Shown here: piece after piece, positions 1-11,400 of the stretch | Layout: every line of letters begins with the position of its first letter | How positions within the stretch are numbered: the first letter of the stretch is position 1 | Origin: Diaporthe sp. PMI_573 | Taxonomy: Eukaryota > Ascomycota > Sordariomycetes > Diaporthales > Diaporthaceae | Assembly: GCA_021399435.1 (NCBI GenBank) | Contig: JAJTUP010000138.1 | Location: 45,445 to 109,444, forward strand | Length of the DNA stretch: 64,000 bases | Direction of reading: 5' to 3' | The notes under the pieces: generated by a model | Database searches by the model: none | What the model was told of the DNA's origin: nothing | What the model saw: the letters and a program-made list of their open reading frames with translations, nothing else | Program-made: the position numbers and the translations under genes

Positions 1-1
1 C

Positions 2-1009
2 GGACACCTCCATGACCAACTCGAGACATTCTACGAGGCCACAGTAATGAACGAAGGCAGACAGTGGACTCTTGCAGATCATTTTCAATCGCTAGACTGG
101 CTTATAGACGAAATCCACCTTGCTCAGCGAAAGTTTGAACAGCTCGCCGAAGACGCAATGCGGAAGCGTGGCCCGAATAGACAGGATAAGCAGAACGAAT
201 TCGACGACTATAACTGGCTTGCTGCGGCTGCAGAAGTTGCCTGGCAGAAATGCGAGAAGTACTACAACAAGGCCGATGAATCGCCCGCTTACTACGCCGC
301 CATATCGTTGAATCCAAGCCTTAAGAACCAATGGTACTATCAGGTTTGGAATGGCAGTGATGATAAGCGTGCCTGGATCCAAGCTGCTGTTGGAGCAGTT
401 AAGGAGCTCTGGGTTGACGAATACAAAGGCAAGTTCGCCCACGGCGCGCCAGTTCCTACCCACGTCTTTAAGGCCACAGAACCGAAAGAGAAATCGTTTA
501 CTTCAGTGAGAAACCACAAGCGTCTCAAACTACACCACCTCGACCCTAATTCAAGCCCCGAACTGCCCTCAACGGATCACTACAATGAGTTTATCACCGC
601 TGACGTTATCGGCCTTAATGATGACGAGGAATTCGACCCCATCCAGTACTGGAATGAGCGCTACCACTCGCAGACGGACCTAGCTCGTATGGCGCTGGAC
701 GTTTTAGCCCTGCCTCCCATGTCGGATGAGTGTGAGCGCCTTTTTAGCAGCGCCAAGCTCCTCCTTACAGATCATCGCTCACGGCTCCGGATGGACGTCA
801 TTGAAGCCAGCGAGTGCTTACGAGCTTGGTATGGTCGCCCGGAGCAGAAGGCATTTGATGACTCTGCCATCGGTTTGATGGAGGGTGAGGCAGGGAGTAC
901 AGTTGGGGCGGATGGGCTGGGTGAGGGAGAGGAAGGCGGCGAAGATGATGGAAGCGAGAAGAACATACTGGAGACGCAAGTTGCTAGAGAACATGAGCTC
1001 CGTAGTTAG
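2..1009 (+). CDS. hAT-family transposase, C-terminal part
   Basis: This encodes the C-terminal ~335 residues of a cut-and-paste transposase. The frame is open from base 2, so the ATG at 47 is internal and the true start lies upstream of the window. The decisive evidence is the hAT dimerisation region near the C-terminus: a tryptophan-containing segment (QYWNERY), then LALPPMSDECERLFSSA and the LTDHRSRL block, which is the classic hAT C-terminal signature. The last ~45 residues are Gly/Glu-rich and low complexity. The frame has no stops or frameshifts. It is followed by the 3' terminal inverted repeat at 1183-1202. Whether the whole element is active cannot be judged, because the DDE catalytic residues lie upstream. 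Confidence 0.9.
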   Translation, partial: GHLHDQLETFYEATVMNEGRQWTLADHFQSLDWLIDEIHLAQRKFEQLAEDAMRKRGPNRQDKQNEFDDYNWLAAAAEVAWQKCEKYYNKADESPAYYAAISLNPSLKNQWYYQVWNGSDDKRAWIQAAVGAVKELWVDEYKGKFAHGAPVPTHVFKATEPKEKSFTSVRNHKRLKLHHLDPNSSPELPSTDHYNEFITADVIGLNDDEEFDPIQYWNERYHSQTDLARMALDVLALPPMSDECERLFSSAKLLLTDHRSRLRMDVIEASECLRAWYGRPEQKAFDDSAIGLMEGEAGSTVGADGLGEGEEGGEDDGSEKNILETQVAREHELRS

Positions 1010-1182
1010 GTGGTGTCATAACCCAAGGACAAGAACAGTTCTACTCCAAGTCTGCTTATTCAGCGGCTCATTGATTGTCCCAAAAGGGTAAAAATATGAA
1101 CTGGATCGGTTCTGGATATCCTGGAGGCTGCCTGTCCCCACGTCTGGACTGGATTGGATCGAGGCTCGGATCCAGCTCCAAT

Positions 1183-1202
1183 CCAATCCAATAACATCAC
1201 TG
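1183..1202. repeat. Putative 3' terminal inverted repeat of the hAT element
   Basis: The sequence ends ...ATAACATCACTG; its reverse complement begins CAGTGATG, fitting hAT termini. The partner repeat is off the left edge, so the assignment rests on position (173 bp after the transposase stop) and motif. Confidence 0.6.
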
Positions 1203-1382
1203 GTCTACTGACGAAGAGGACTGGCTTTATATCTACCTATACTTCTCCTCTAGTAATACCTTAAAAAAAACCTGTCTATTTTCACTTAACCCTTAATATC
1301 TTTGTAATATTTTCTGAAAGATCTAAATACCGAGCAATAAAGTAATATATCTAGCTAGATATAGCGACCTCTAATCTCCTCC

Positions 1383-4300
1383 CTAGTCGAATACATCGCG
1401 AACAAAACGTTCAGTGTGGTGTTTCTCAAACCACTCCAAACTCTCTTCAAATGACATGGGGTTCCCACGCTTTTCGTTCTCACTCTGCAGGATTCGCACA
1501 AAGGCCTCCTTGACGCCTTCAACAATCCGGTTGGCGCCACAGACGTAGATACGGCCCTCCGTATTCCACAGGTTTCCTACCAGTGTCCGCTCACGCCACA
1601 TGCGTTCCTGCACGTACCGGCACCCTTCCGAAAGCTCCTGCTTCCTGCTGTAGGCGCGGAACACGGTCACGACGCCTGCAGCCTCCCAAGCGTCGAATTC
1701 GTCACGGTATAGGTCGTCGCACGCCGGGTCGCGGCACCCGTAGAACAGGGCGGCTGGAGCCAAGGTCTTACCGCTCTCTCGCAGGATCGCTCGTTCCTGA
1801 ACAAAGGCACGGAATGGCGCTAGGCCGGTCCCGGCACCAATGCAGATTATGGGCGTCTTGTGGGCCTCGAGCGGCAGGTGGAAGCCCTTAGTAGCGCTGC
1901 GGATCGCGACTTGGACCCTCTCACCCTGTCGCAGACTGGCGAGGTAGGATGACGCCACACCGACATGGCGGCCGGTCCCCGAGTTCGCTGGTCTGTCAAT
2001 GACACCGTATGTCAATGTGGCCAGGCCAGGCTGGGCTAGTGGTGAGGACGAAATGGAGCTTTTGTTCAGTCAGTCCATGTCACAATCGTCATCAACTTGG
2101 CTTGAGGAAGGGGACACTCACTATTGGCGTACGCGCATAGGCGGCAAAAGTGACAGGAAGACGTGAAATGGCATCATAATAGCGGGAAATGCCTCCAAGA
2201 TGGCCAGCACAGAGAGCTGTTTATCTCGGACCTCCTCTTCGAAACCGTCGGTGGCCATGTGTTCCAACCTGGCTTTCACGTCTGCGTCGTCGACCAGCTT
2301 GCTGAGTCTTGCCACGTCCTTCACTCGCGGTCAGTAAGGAGAATGAACAGTGAGAACTCGATCTTTTCCACTTACTCTCCTCGTGGCTACCTGGGCTAAT
2401 TCCACGTATGAGCTCAGTAAATCGGACACTGGCAAGCTCGTGTTGGTCGGGAGAGTCGTCGTGCCAACTGCCTCGATGGATGCGTGGGCGTCCCAGGCCA
2501 AATGCAAACGCCGCATAACACGCGCCACTATCGCCTTGGGGTTATGTGGCAAAACAGCCAGATAATCTCCGGCGGAAAATGTCCACCCGGTCGGCAGCTG
2601 GATTTCCAGGTGTCGTTTCTCCTCGCCGACGTCGCCTGTGGTCAGGCTTCTGGCAGCAGCGACAAGTCCCTCTCTCACATCTTGGCGCAGAACTGATGGA
2701 CGTGGATTCGAAAACGAAACCTTGAGGCGGTCCATGGGGCCTTCTTGGCTCCCGTTGATATTGAGTTTCTTCTCGACAGCCGGCCATAGGACCTCATCTT
2801 CCCAGGTCTCAAAATCGGAGAACATGTCACGGACTTTCGCATCGGTTTCACCCCGGGGGACCAGTCGCTGCGCTCCAAGCCTAGCTAGAGACTCGTCCAG
2901 AAGCCGGGGAATGCGTTGGTAGGTCTTTGCCCAGTCACTATGCCCTGTTACCTGGTCAATGACTTGCTCGGTGGCAGCGGGGTTTTGGTCATCCGACTTA
3001 CCGCATCCCCACACAGCGTAGGTGACACCCTCCAGCTCGGCTTCTTTCATGGACTCGATCCATTTGACAAAGTGTCCGGCATTCTGGGGTGGCTGGCCCT
3101 CATATGACGAGACCACGATGATGACCGAGGCACCCGTGCGAAGGGCTCCTTTGGCCATATCCAGGGGCTCCACCGAAGCGACGAAGCCGCGATCTGAAGC
3201 GTCCGAGCCTAGCCTCCGCGCCATGAACTCGCAAGTGCCTGAATTCGTCCCATAGTATATTTTCATCTCCTCGCTCCCCTCCTTCTCCTTTTGCTCGGGA
3301 GGAACGGCAGGCTTCGGTCGGCCAGACGCAGATTTCGAATTATTTGAGTCGCCCTCGGAGACACCAACCAAGCGCGCCTCAAGCTGTAGTGGCGTCAGTC
3401 CTCCACGAGGAGTGGCTCGGATGTAAAAGCCTTTCGGCTTGATCGTCAGTGCTGTCTGAGTCTGCAGTGAGTATGAGGGGTTGTCCATGATGAGATTGAA
3501 GTTCTGGAGCAACGCGGCCAAGGCCAGCATCATTTCCTGCCACGCAAAGGCGCGCCCAATACAGGCCCTCATCCCGGTTCCAAAAGGGCTCCAACAATTG
3601 GGGAATTGTTCCTGGATCCGATCGAAGCCGCCATCCAGCATTCTTTCTGGACGGAACTCATCGGCATCAGGACCCCAGACTTCCGGATCCTTGTGTAATT
3701 TAGATAGTAGGCACACAATTTGTTCGTCTTTCTTAATGTGGTACTTTCCTCCAAGCACCGCGTCCTGCTGAGGCTCTCTGCCAAAAGCCCAAATTGGCGC
3801 ACTAAGCCTCAGGGTCTCCCGTATAGCCTAGGACGGTTAGCAACATGCCGAGCAGGAGCCTGGAAGTCATCCCATATTCAGAAATAGAGATAGGAACGAA
3901 AGATCTAGCAAAAATGACGCTTACCGCATCCAAGTACTTCAGCTTCGGAATGTGCGCCAGAGAGATGTGGCCTGTGCCGACTACAGAGTCAACCTCCTCC
4001 TGGACCTTCTGATACTTGTCAGGATGCTTCAGCAAGTTATACAATGTAAACTGGAGCGTCGCGGAAGTCGTTTCGTGTCCAGCTACCAGGAAAGTGATGA
4101 GATTGTCGATAACGCTCTCCTCCGTCATCTTGCGGCCTGTTCTGGCGTCGACTCCCTCAACCATGGCTGTCAGCAGGTCTCTTCGGCCTTTGAAACCGTC
4201 TGGTTGCTTCTTGCGCTCCTCGATCACCTCCCTGGCGGTCCGCCTCAGGAGCTCGGTATTCTGTTGGTACTTTTTGTTCTCGGAAGTGTAGAATATCGAT

Positions 4301-5068
4301 GGGAGGAAACGGTTGGTCTTCTTGCCGGCCTCTGTGAGCACCTCATACATGGCCTTGATAAAAGGGTGCAGCTCTGAGTGGTAGTATGAGTTAAAGCGGA
4401 AACCCATGGACGTCAGGGCTACCGTGTCGAGAGTGAGTCTGGTGAGGTCCTCGCCGACGTCTATGCGCACCGACGATCCTTGCCGGGCCCATTTCAGGGC
4501 CAGCTGGCTGGCCACCTCGTGCATCTCATCGAACATGCCTCGGATTGCCAGTGGCCCGAATGCAGACACCAGGACCCGGTGCGCGACACCCCAGTTCTCT
4601 TCCTCCTCTCCTCTGGACTGTTGCTTCCATGTCAGCCTTCACCTTGGGCTCATTTCAAGTGGGGGTCCACGGCAACATGTATACCTACCGTGAAAAGGCC
4701 ATCATGCACCACATTCCGTAGTTCCTGCGCACCGAATCGTTAATCCCAATAGTCACGATATACCGAAGTCAGTTACTATGTTTACATACCTCGAGGTCGC
4801 CTTGGAGGGACTTCTTGAACCTCGAGTCGTCGCAAGCCTCGTTTACGAGCTTCCAGCTCGAAACGACGATCATGTCCTGCCCCGGGACAGACAATCTGTA
4901 GATGGGGCCATAGCGGGAAGCTAACTGCTCAAAGGAGCACGAGGGGTCGTCCAGGTCCAAGCTGGTGAGGTTGCCTACCACGGGGACGGTTGGGGGTTGG
5001 GGGATGCGTTCGAGCTGCATTTCTTCGACGGCGATTGCCTTGTCTTGCATCTTCTGCGAGCGCGCCAT
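1383..5068 (-). CDS. CYP505-type self-sufficient P450:P450-reductase fusion
   Basis: A single-chain monooxygenase (P450foxy/BM3 type) that normally hydroxylates fatty acids at sub-terminal positions using NADPH. Exons by splice reading: 5068-4790, 4724-4689, 4617-3925, 3827-2376, 2318-2122, 2058-1383; total 3,333 nt, 1,110 aa, matching the ~1,050-1,120 aa family size. Domains: P450 at ~1-480 with the I-helix AGHETT (~284-289), ExxR as ETLR (340-343) and heme loop FGTGMRACIG (Cys ~425). The FMN flavodoxin domain starts ~524 (IYYGTNSGT). The FAD/NADPH reductase follows, with YSISSS (~886-891), and ends VRDVFD. There is no N-terminal membrane anchor, as expected for this soluble class. The start is the first ATG, giving the usual short tail before PQPPTVPVVGN. 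Members of this family also sit in polyketide clusters (Fum6), but no synthase is nearby. Confidence 0.93.
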
Positions 5069-5860
5069 TGTGAAATTTTTGGAGAATGGATATGTTTGTT
5101 TGTTTGCTTGCTTGACCGTTCAACAGCCCTGGAGGTCGTGCTTTTTAACTGTTCAACTCTCAACGTACAAGGCTGGCAGGTGTCCGCCGGTTGAATGCAT
5201 CTTCCCGCGGCCAAGGCTGGCGGTGCTTCCGCCACTCCTTGGTTACAGGGTCTGCTTCCAAATCCGCGGGTGCCGAGCTGCTTGCCTAAATATGGGGCCC
5301 GCTCCAGTGGGCGGCACGCGCCGCGCCTTTGCCCAGATCTTGGCCCGCTGCCTGCACCGCCCAATCCCAATTCATGCAATGGATGACCACCAGATCGTTA
5401 AGTCCCTATTCAGCGCTATGTAATGCAATTGTTGCTAATAATAGGGGGTTTTCCACATGGGTTCGTCCAAGTTGAGATAATCGCTAAGCACAACAACTTC
5501 GAAAACAGCAGCTGCCGCGGTGAATAATCACCGTAATTATATGTCGGCAGTGGGCACACTTCGTACTGAAATCTGACCCTAAGGTGGCTAAAACGACAGG
5601 ATGCTAGAAACCTCTTGGTAGCATAACTGCAGACGTGATGGGACATCAGCCCTTCCTAACTTCAAATGTTGAAAGCTGACTTAGGACTTGGTCGAGTTGT
5701 GCCCGCTCAGGGCAGCGAGCTACATGAATACAGTGTATAAATTTTCCATGTGAGGGGGCAATGTTTTGTTACCGTTCGACTATATATGGGATATAGGCAG
5801 CTAATCTTACGATCCTCTTGTGTTTCTCCCGTTCCGTACGCAGGTACACTAATACGACCA
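5069..5860. other. Intergenic region (promoter side of the CYP505 gene)
   Basis: No coding frame here resembles a family I know, and no intron-split gene could be assembled. The part next to 5068 should hold the promoter of the minus-strand fusion gene; the part next to 5861 is the 3' flank of the membrane-protein gene. I see no repeats or RNA genes. Confidence 0.5.
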
Positions 5861-7126
5861 TCATGCGACCGCGTTCAGCAAGATCACCTCTCCAACCCAC
5901 TGCCGCAGCTCCTTTCTCAACATGTGCTGCACGTAACGTATTGTTATAAGCAACCAGATGCCCGCCCAGACAAACGGCACCGTCCAGCCGATGGTGTACG
6001 CCACATCAGTATCGTCGAGGTCGAAAACCAAGAACATGGTCCCGGCCGCAGATGCTAGGGCCCCCAGGGCCCAGAAGAGACCCAAATGTCGCAGCATGGT
6101 GCGGAAAATCGGACTTGCCTTGTATCGGCGCTCCAGCGACCTGCGGAATTCCGTTGTTCCCGCACCGTCCACTGCACAGATATCCTCAATAACTGGATAG
6201 ATGCCAGGACGAACTTTGGCGCCTCTTGGTACTGACGAGATGCGTACAGGTGCCGGTACTGCGAAGAAATGAAGAAGGTCTGTAAGAAGCAGCACAGTCC
6301 CAAACACGGCCTGGACAGACGCCAATGGCAAGGAGAGCAGCCGTATGTTAGGTTCGTTCCAAGCAGTCCCCCTGCTCCGAATTAGCGATATATCCTGAGT
6401 CACCTGCGCATGGAATATGGTACGACTCACAGGACAAGCTCTGCTACGACTACAAGCAAGCACACCCCAAACCACCAGTGGAACCAGTCAAAACACCATC
6501 GGCTCTGGGCCGCAATGACCTGTTCCCGGATGTCAGTCAGTGAGCTCGTTTTGTGGAGGCGAACCCAGGGAATCCAACCGCCAACCTACCCGGCAATCAC
6601 TTCCTTGTTTCCATAATCTCCAAGCCCTGAGAAAGTACTCGAGAATGCTGCTGCCACCTATCGCTGCTGTGACGATACTTAGGACCGTATTGGCGCTGAG
6701 CGCATCCTTCTCCCCACTCCCTGGCCCAGCCTCGTACCACAGTATAAAGTAAAGTCCAATCGGCATAATGGCGCAGTCGAACACAATGAAGCACCAGAAT
6801 ATAGCTATGCGCCATTTCTTATCGCGCAGGGTGTAGTTGAGCGGGGGAGGAATTGAATAGGATTCTGCCAGGTCATATGAGATTCTCTCCGGAGTGTATT
6901 GTCCGGGGACTTCTGCCGTTGCGGGAATCCTCTTTGGACTGTTGTGCTCGAAATACAAAGGAGTGCTTGGGCTCCTTCCCAAGCCGGGCCAAGAAGAACC
7001 GAAGGAATGTCGTACGAGGCTTCGCCGTGGTGGTTCGAGGGGCACATTGGGGCGCCGAACGCAGCTTTCACTTGCCCTGTACATGTTCTGGCGCCGTTCG
7101 TCATTTTCGCGTAGTGATTCTAACAT
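5861..7126 (-). CDS. Fungal six-TM membrane protein of unknown function
   Basis: Exons 7126-6590, 6519-6431 and 6371-5861 sum to 1,137 nt, 378 aa. I recognise the layout of a family common in filamentous ascomycetes but know of no function. After a ~95-residue hydrophilic N-terminus comes RDKKWRIAIFW, then six hydrophobic segments: two in exon 1, one across exon 2, one after LGTAWNEP, and two near the C-terminus (VAYTIGWTVPFVWAG). A conserved-looking soluble loop carries VIEDICAVDG. The start is set at 7126 (MLESLREN); an in-frame ATG at 7237 would add 37 Arg-rich residues and is less likely. The gene is divergent from the PDR transporter, separated by 1.3 kb. Introns: GTAGGT..CAG and GTGAGT..CAG. 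Confidence 0.75.
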
Positions 7127-8453
7127 GGTCGCTTTAGTCCCTCCAATACGACGGGTGTCCCTACAATACCACGGGTGGAAACAAATTGGGCTCCTAACAC
7201 GGCCACTACCTGCTCTGCGCGGTCGTCGAGCTTTCAAAGCTGCGGTTCGTCGTGTGTGGTTGCCTCTATCTTTTACTGTTAGTTACGAATTTGATGATTG
7301 TGCCTGCACTTCGATGTTCAAGAGACGGATAGAGTAGTTCCGTCCAGTCTGTGGGAGAAATGGAAATTGACAGCACAGGACTCGAGCGTCAGTCCGACAG
7401 CACCGCCCGTCTCTAGTCGACAGGCCCTTGGGCCAGCAATCGTTGACTGAGTCGCCGCAGGAGGGGGGAGGCGCATTCCCCTGCTGTAGTCTGGTTTCTG
7501 GCCCACTTGCTTGCGGCAGATCGGACGACGGGAGCCGTGGAAATGCCGCGCCTTAGTTGCACACTTGCGGCAAATGATAGAACGGGCGCTCGGCACATTA
7601 CTAGACTCCAGTGGAGGATCTACGCATGACAGAAGTTATGCTTGCATATTGTCTCGATTGGGTACTCTAACTCGGGTTTACGTTTTTAGGTAGTTTCGTC
7701 TTTAATCCATGCACACACTTATGATCTCATAAGTGTAGGCGGTCCGTTCACACAACGGTAAAAGCTCAAAGACACAGCATTAGATAACAAACAATGCCGA
7801 TATTAGTAGGTTTAAAATACGACTATCTGTGGCACTTGGCCCAAAAATAACATAGACAGCCTCGTGGTAGCCGCACCGACGAGGCTAGCCAGACCAGCTT
7901 CCAGGGGCGCTCGACACAAGTAGCCCAATACTAACAGTGGGGCAAACAGTCATACGGCTGAAGGTCTATCAGGCAGGCGAGGTTCCAACACAATCCTATT
8001 TGTACGCACTGGTCATCACGGCATGAATGTTCCGAAAGACTACCCCTTTGTCTCCCTTTTTCGCGAGTCGCGTTGTGCAAGTACGCATTGCCTGTGGCGG
8101 AGTGCGGACTCCGCGGGTCCCGCCGAACGAACGCGGGGATGGGATATCGCCGCCAATGTAAAAGGAGCCCGAGGCCCGGACACGGATGAAATTGGTGACA
8201 AAGTGCTCCGCTCCGCTGCTCCGCCTCCGCTTGCCTCCGAGGACAATTGACTGACAGATGGTTCAAATTAGATTCGAGGCGCAATAACACCAGGGCCCGC
8301 ACGGCCGCCGGACGCGGGCCCGCGGCCCTCACCACACTCTATGATAGGCAACTCGAATCAAAATGGACGTCAATTATATCACCGTCATACCACTCACCCA
8401 GAAGAAGGACCGGCGAAGAAAGTGTAATCTCCAACAGTTGTTCATTGGTCAAC
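7127..8453. promoter_or_regulatory. Bidirectional intergenic region between the membrane protein and the PDR transporter
   Basis: This 1.3-kb divergent spacer has no convincing gene. It turns GC-rich in its right third and holds several symmetric sites: an inverted repeat GGAGT-GCGG-ACTCC at 8099-8112 overlapping TCCGCGGG at 8110-8117, and a perfect 8-bp inverted repeat GGGCCCGC/GCGGGCCC (8293-8300 and 8314-8321). CGG-containing symmetric sites are what Zn2Cys6 regulators bind, so the region plausibly controls the transporter; binding is inference. Confidence 0.5.
8110..8117 (+). promoter_or_regulatory. PDRE-like site upstream of the PDR transporter
   Basis: TCCGCGGG differs at one base from the yeast pleiotropic drug response element TCCGCGGA bound by Pdr1/Pdr3 zinc-cluster factors. 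It lies ~340 bp upstream of the transporter ATG. An 8-bp match in GC-rich DNA can occur by chance, and filamentous fungi may use other regulators. Confidence 0.3.
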
Positions 8454-11400
8454 ATGGCGTCCAACTCAGAGGAACAAGACGTCCCCACCAAACCATCTAT
8501 CGCCGAGAGACGACCATCTGCCGACTTGGATTTCGAGTTGAGGGATTTGGCCCTGAGAGCCACTGCTAGTCTTCCGTCCGCAGAGGGGCGATGGCACCAG
8601 GTCCTCTACCCCAAGTGCGACAGCTCGCTCGACCCGCGATCGCCGACATTTGACGGGCGCTCTTGGGTCAAGGCATTCGTGGACCTCTATAACTCAAATC
8701 TCCCCACACGACCTCGAAGTCTCGGGGTTGCGTTTCGCAATTTGACTGTGTATGGCGATACTTCCGGAGCAAGGCACCAGACCAGCGCAGGGAATATCCT
8801 TTTAAGCGACATTCAGTCCGTCGCGAGACGGCTTGGAGGCGTCCGGCAGAGCAAGCAAGTCACCATTTTGAAAGACTTCGAAGGCGTTCTGGATGAAGGG
8901 CAGCTTCTGCTCGTCCTCGGTCCGCCCGGCTCGGGGTGTTCAACTCTGCTCAAAACCATCGCGGGTGAGACGGCGGGACTAAGAGAGAGCCCCGAAACCA
9001 GCTGGAATTACCGAGGTGCGACAGTTCACCGCCAAAGCCGCCGATCTATCCAAATACCGATGAATGCTGACTGCCCCAGGAATCGATAAGAATTACATAC
9101 GATCTCAGTTCCGAGGCGACGTTCTTTACAATGGCGAGACCGACACCCATCTGGCTCATCTCACCGTCCGAGAGACTCTTCGTTTCGCAGCATCAACACG
9201 GCCAATAAGGAACTTGCCCCCGGGATTCTCGTCCGCACACGTCGCTGACATGCTCTGTGACGTGGTCATGTCTGTCTTCGGCATCTCGCACACGGCCAAC
9301 ACGAGGGTCGGCGACGACTTCGTGCGAGGTGTCAGTGGTGGCGAGAGGAAGCGCGTCAGCATTGCCGAGTCGGCCTTGATGGGCGCCTTGCTGCAGTGCT
9401 GGGACAACTCGACCCGCGGACTCGATAGTGCTAACGCCGTCCGGTTCTGCCAATGCCTGCGTGACCAGGCCGACATCATGAATATTTCGGCAGCAGTGGC
9501 CATATATCAAGCTCCGCAGAGTGCATATGAGGTTGGTGGACTTCAGTCCAGGCGGGTACGGGACGCTTTGCTGACTTTCAATTGGGCAGTTATTTGACCG
9601 AGTCACCTTGTTGTACAAAGGAAGGCAGATTTTCTTCGGGGAGGCCTCGGAGGCAGCGAGCTATTTCGAGAATCTGGGCTTCGAACGTACAATATCATTC
9701 CCTGTCCCCCTACTGATCCATTACGCCCAGGCTAATCGCAAGTGTAGGCCCTGAGAGACAGACCACGTCCGACTTCCTTACCTCTATGACTAGCCCCGAG
9801 GAGCGCGTCGTACGGCCCGGGTTTGAGACCAAGGTCCCGAAAACGCCTGACGAGTTCGCCGATCGATGGATCAAAAGTGAAGAGCGGCAGGCTTTGCTCA
9901 ACGAAATCGAGGAGTACCAGAGGAAACACCCGTGTGACCAGAGACACCTTGAGTACAAGGAGTCCCGCCGCACCGAACAGCAGAACCACATGCGGCCTGG
10001 CTCTACCTACCGTATCTCGTACGTTGAACAGGTAAAACTGAATCTCTGGCGCGCCTACAGGCGGCTAGTGGCGGACCCGTCCTTTACCATTGCGTCCTTG
10101 TTGTACAACATGGTCTTGGCGGTCATGCTAGGGAGCATGTTCTTTGACATGAAGGCTGATTCGGCGACATTCTACTACCGTGGCGGCGTCATATTCTTTT
10201 CGCTTCTCCTCAATGCATTCGCCAGCCAGCTGGAGGTAAGTTCCCCGGCTCCCCCTACCCCCGGACTCGCCAAAACAACAGGCTGACACTGAACCTTCAC
10301 AGGTCCTCACAGTGTATGCAGAGCGGCCCGTTATCGAGAAACACAACCGATACGCCTTGTACCGACAGTCGACTCAGGCAATCGCCGGCTACTTGATGGA
10401 TTTGCCTTACAAGACGATTAATATGCTCATCTTCAATGTCACTGTCTACTTCATGACCAACCTACGTCGAGATGCTGGCAGCTTCTTCTTTTTCTGCTTG
10501 ACCACCTACCTCACGACTCTCGTTATGTCGTGCCTCTACCGGACCCTGGCATACTTGACACGAACTCCTGCACAGGCCATGGTACCGAGTTCTTTGTTAA
10601 GTCTCGGGCTCATGATCTATACTGGCTTCTGCATTCCGCCTTCGTATATTCCTGACTGGTCGCACTGGATGTTGTACATAAACCCGCTCTCGTACGCCTT
10701 CGAGGCACTCATGGCAAACGAGTTCCACGGCCGCGACTTCTCCTGCTCGAACATGGTGCCACGGGGCCCTGAGTACGAAGGCCTGCCTCCCGAGTCGCAG
10801 ATCTGCTCATCAGTGGGTGCCGAGGCGGGTCGTTCTGTTGTCAATGGCGATCGGTATATTGCGCAATCTTTCGGTTATTTTCAACAGAATAAGTGGAGGT
10901 GAGTTAAGCGACTGAAATAAACTTCGGCGGGCTTCACAGCGACTAATTTCATACAGAAACATAGGAATCTTGTGCGTCTTTCTTGTAGGTCTTTTCCTTG
11001 CCTATATGGCCGCGGCCGAGACTGCTCGACCGCCACAGGGCAAGGGAGAAGTACTGGTCTTTCGACGCGGCAAGCACCCCTCAAATTCATTAGGGGTAGC
11101 AAATGCCGACGTCGAGTCGCAGCATGAATTAGTTCCGTTAGGACACAATGCGAGGGCCACACCAACCGAGCCTGCCAGCCAGCCAGAAGACCGCCCAGTC
11201 TTCCACTGGAACGATATTTGCTACGATGTGAATATTAAGGGGCAACCTCGCCGCATTTTATCTCAAGTCGACGGTTGGGTCCAGCCTGGCAAATCAACTG
11301 CACTGATGGTATGTCAATCGCGATTGTCTTTGCCAGCATGAAGCATCAAGCTGATGTGTAGCACAGGGTGTCTCAGGGGCTGGCAAAACAACCTTACTCG

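Larger units (their letters stand above)
1..1202 (+). mobile_element. hAT DNA transposon, 3' part (5' end outside window)
   Basis: The element contains the transposase C-terminus and ends in CATCACTG at 1202. Read from that end inward, the opposite strand is CAGTGATGTTATTGG, which fits the CAGNG start of hAT terminal inverted repeats. Just inside, GGATTGGA (1151-1158) and TCCAATCC (1177-1184) form a hairpin of the subterminal type common in fungal hATs. The 8 bp GTCTACTG (1203-1210) would be the target-site duplication, but the other copy lies off the window. There are no RIP-type stops, unlike the retroelements on the right, so the insertion is young or escaped RIP. Confidence 0.8.

Noticed and set aside
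92..463. Minus-strand frame of 123 codons under the hAT transposase
   Set aside because: Antisense shadow of the transposase frame, no recognisable domain.
3952..4377. Plus-strand 141-codon frame inside the CYP505 gene
   Set aside because: Opposite strand of the P450 exon carrying AGHETT; the sense frame is clearly the gene.
4965..5423. Long frames on both strands around the CYP505 start
   Set aside because: Overlap exon 1 and its promoter with no family resemblance and low-complexity composition.
7318..7693. Small frames with Cys/His residues (CRKCATKARHF)
   Set aside because: Spacing fits neither a Zn2Cys6 nor a C2H2 finger; overlapping frames on both strands suggest chance.
8339..8563. 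Minus-strand frame over the transporter N-terminus
   Set aside because: Shadow of the PDR coding sequence.
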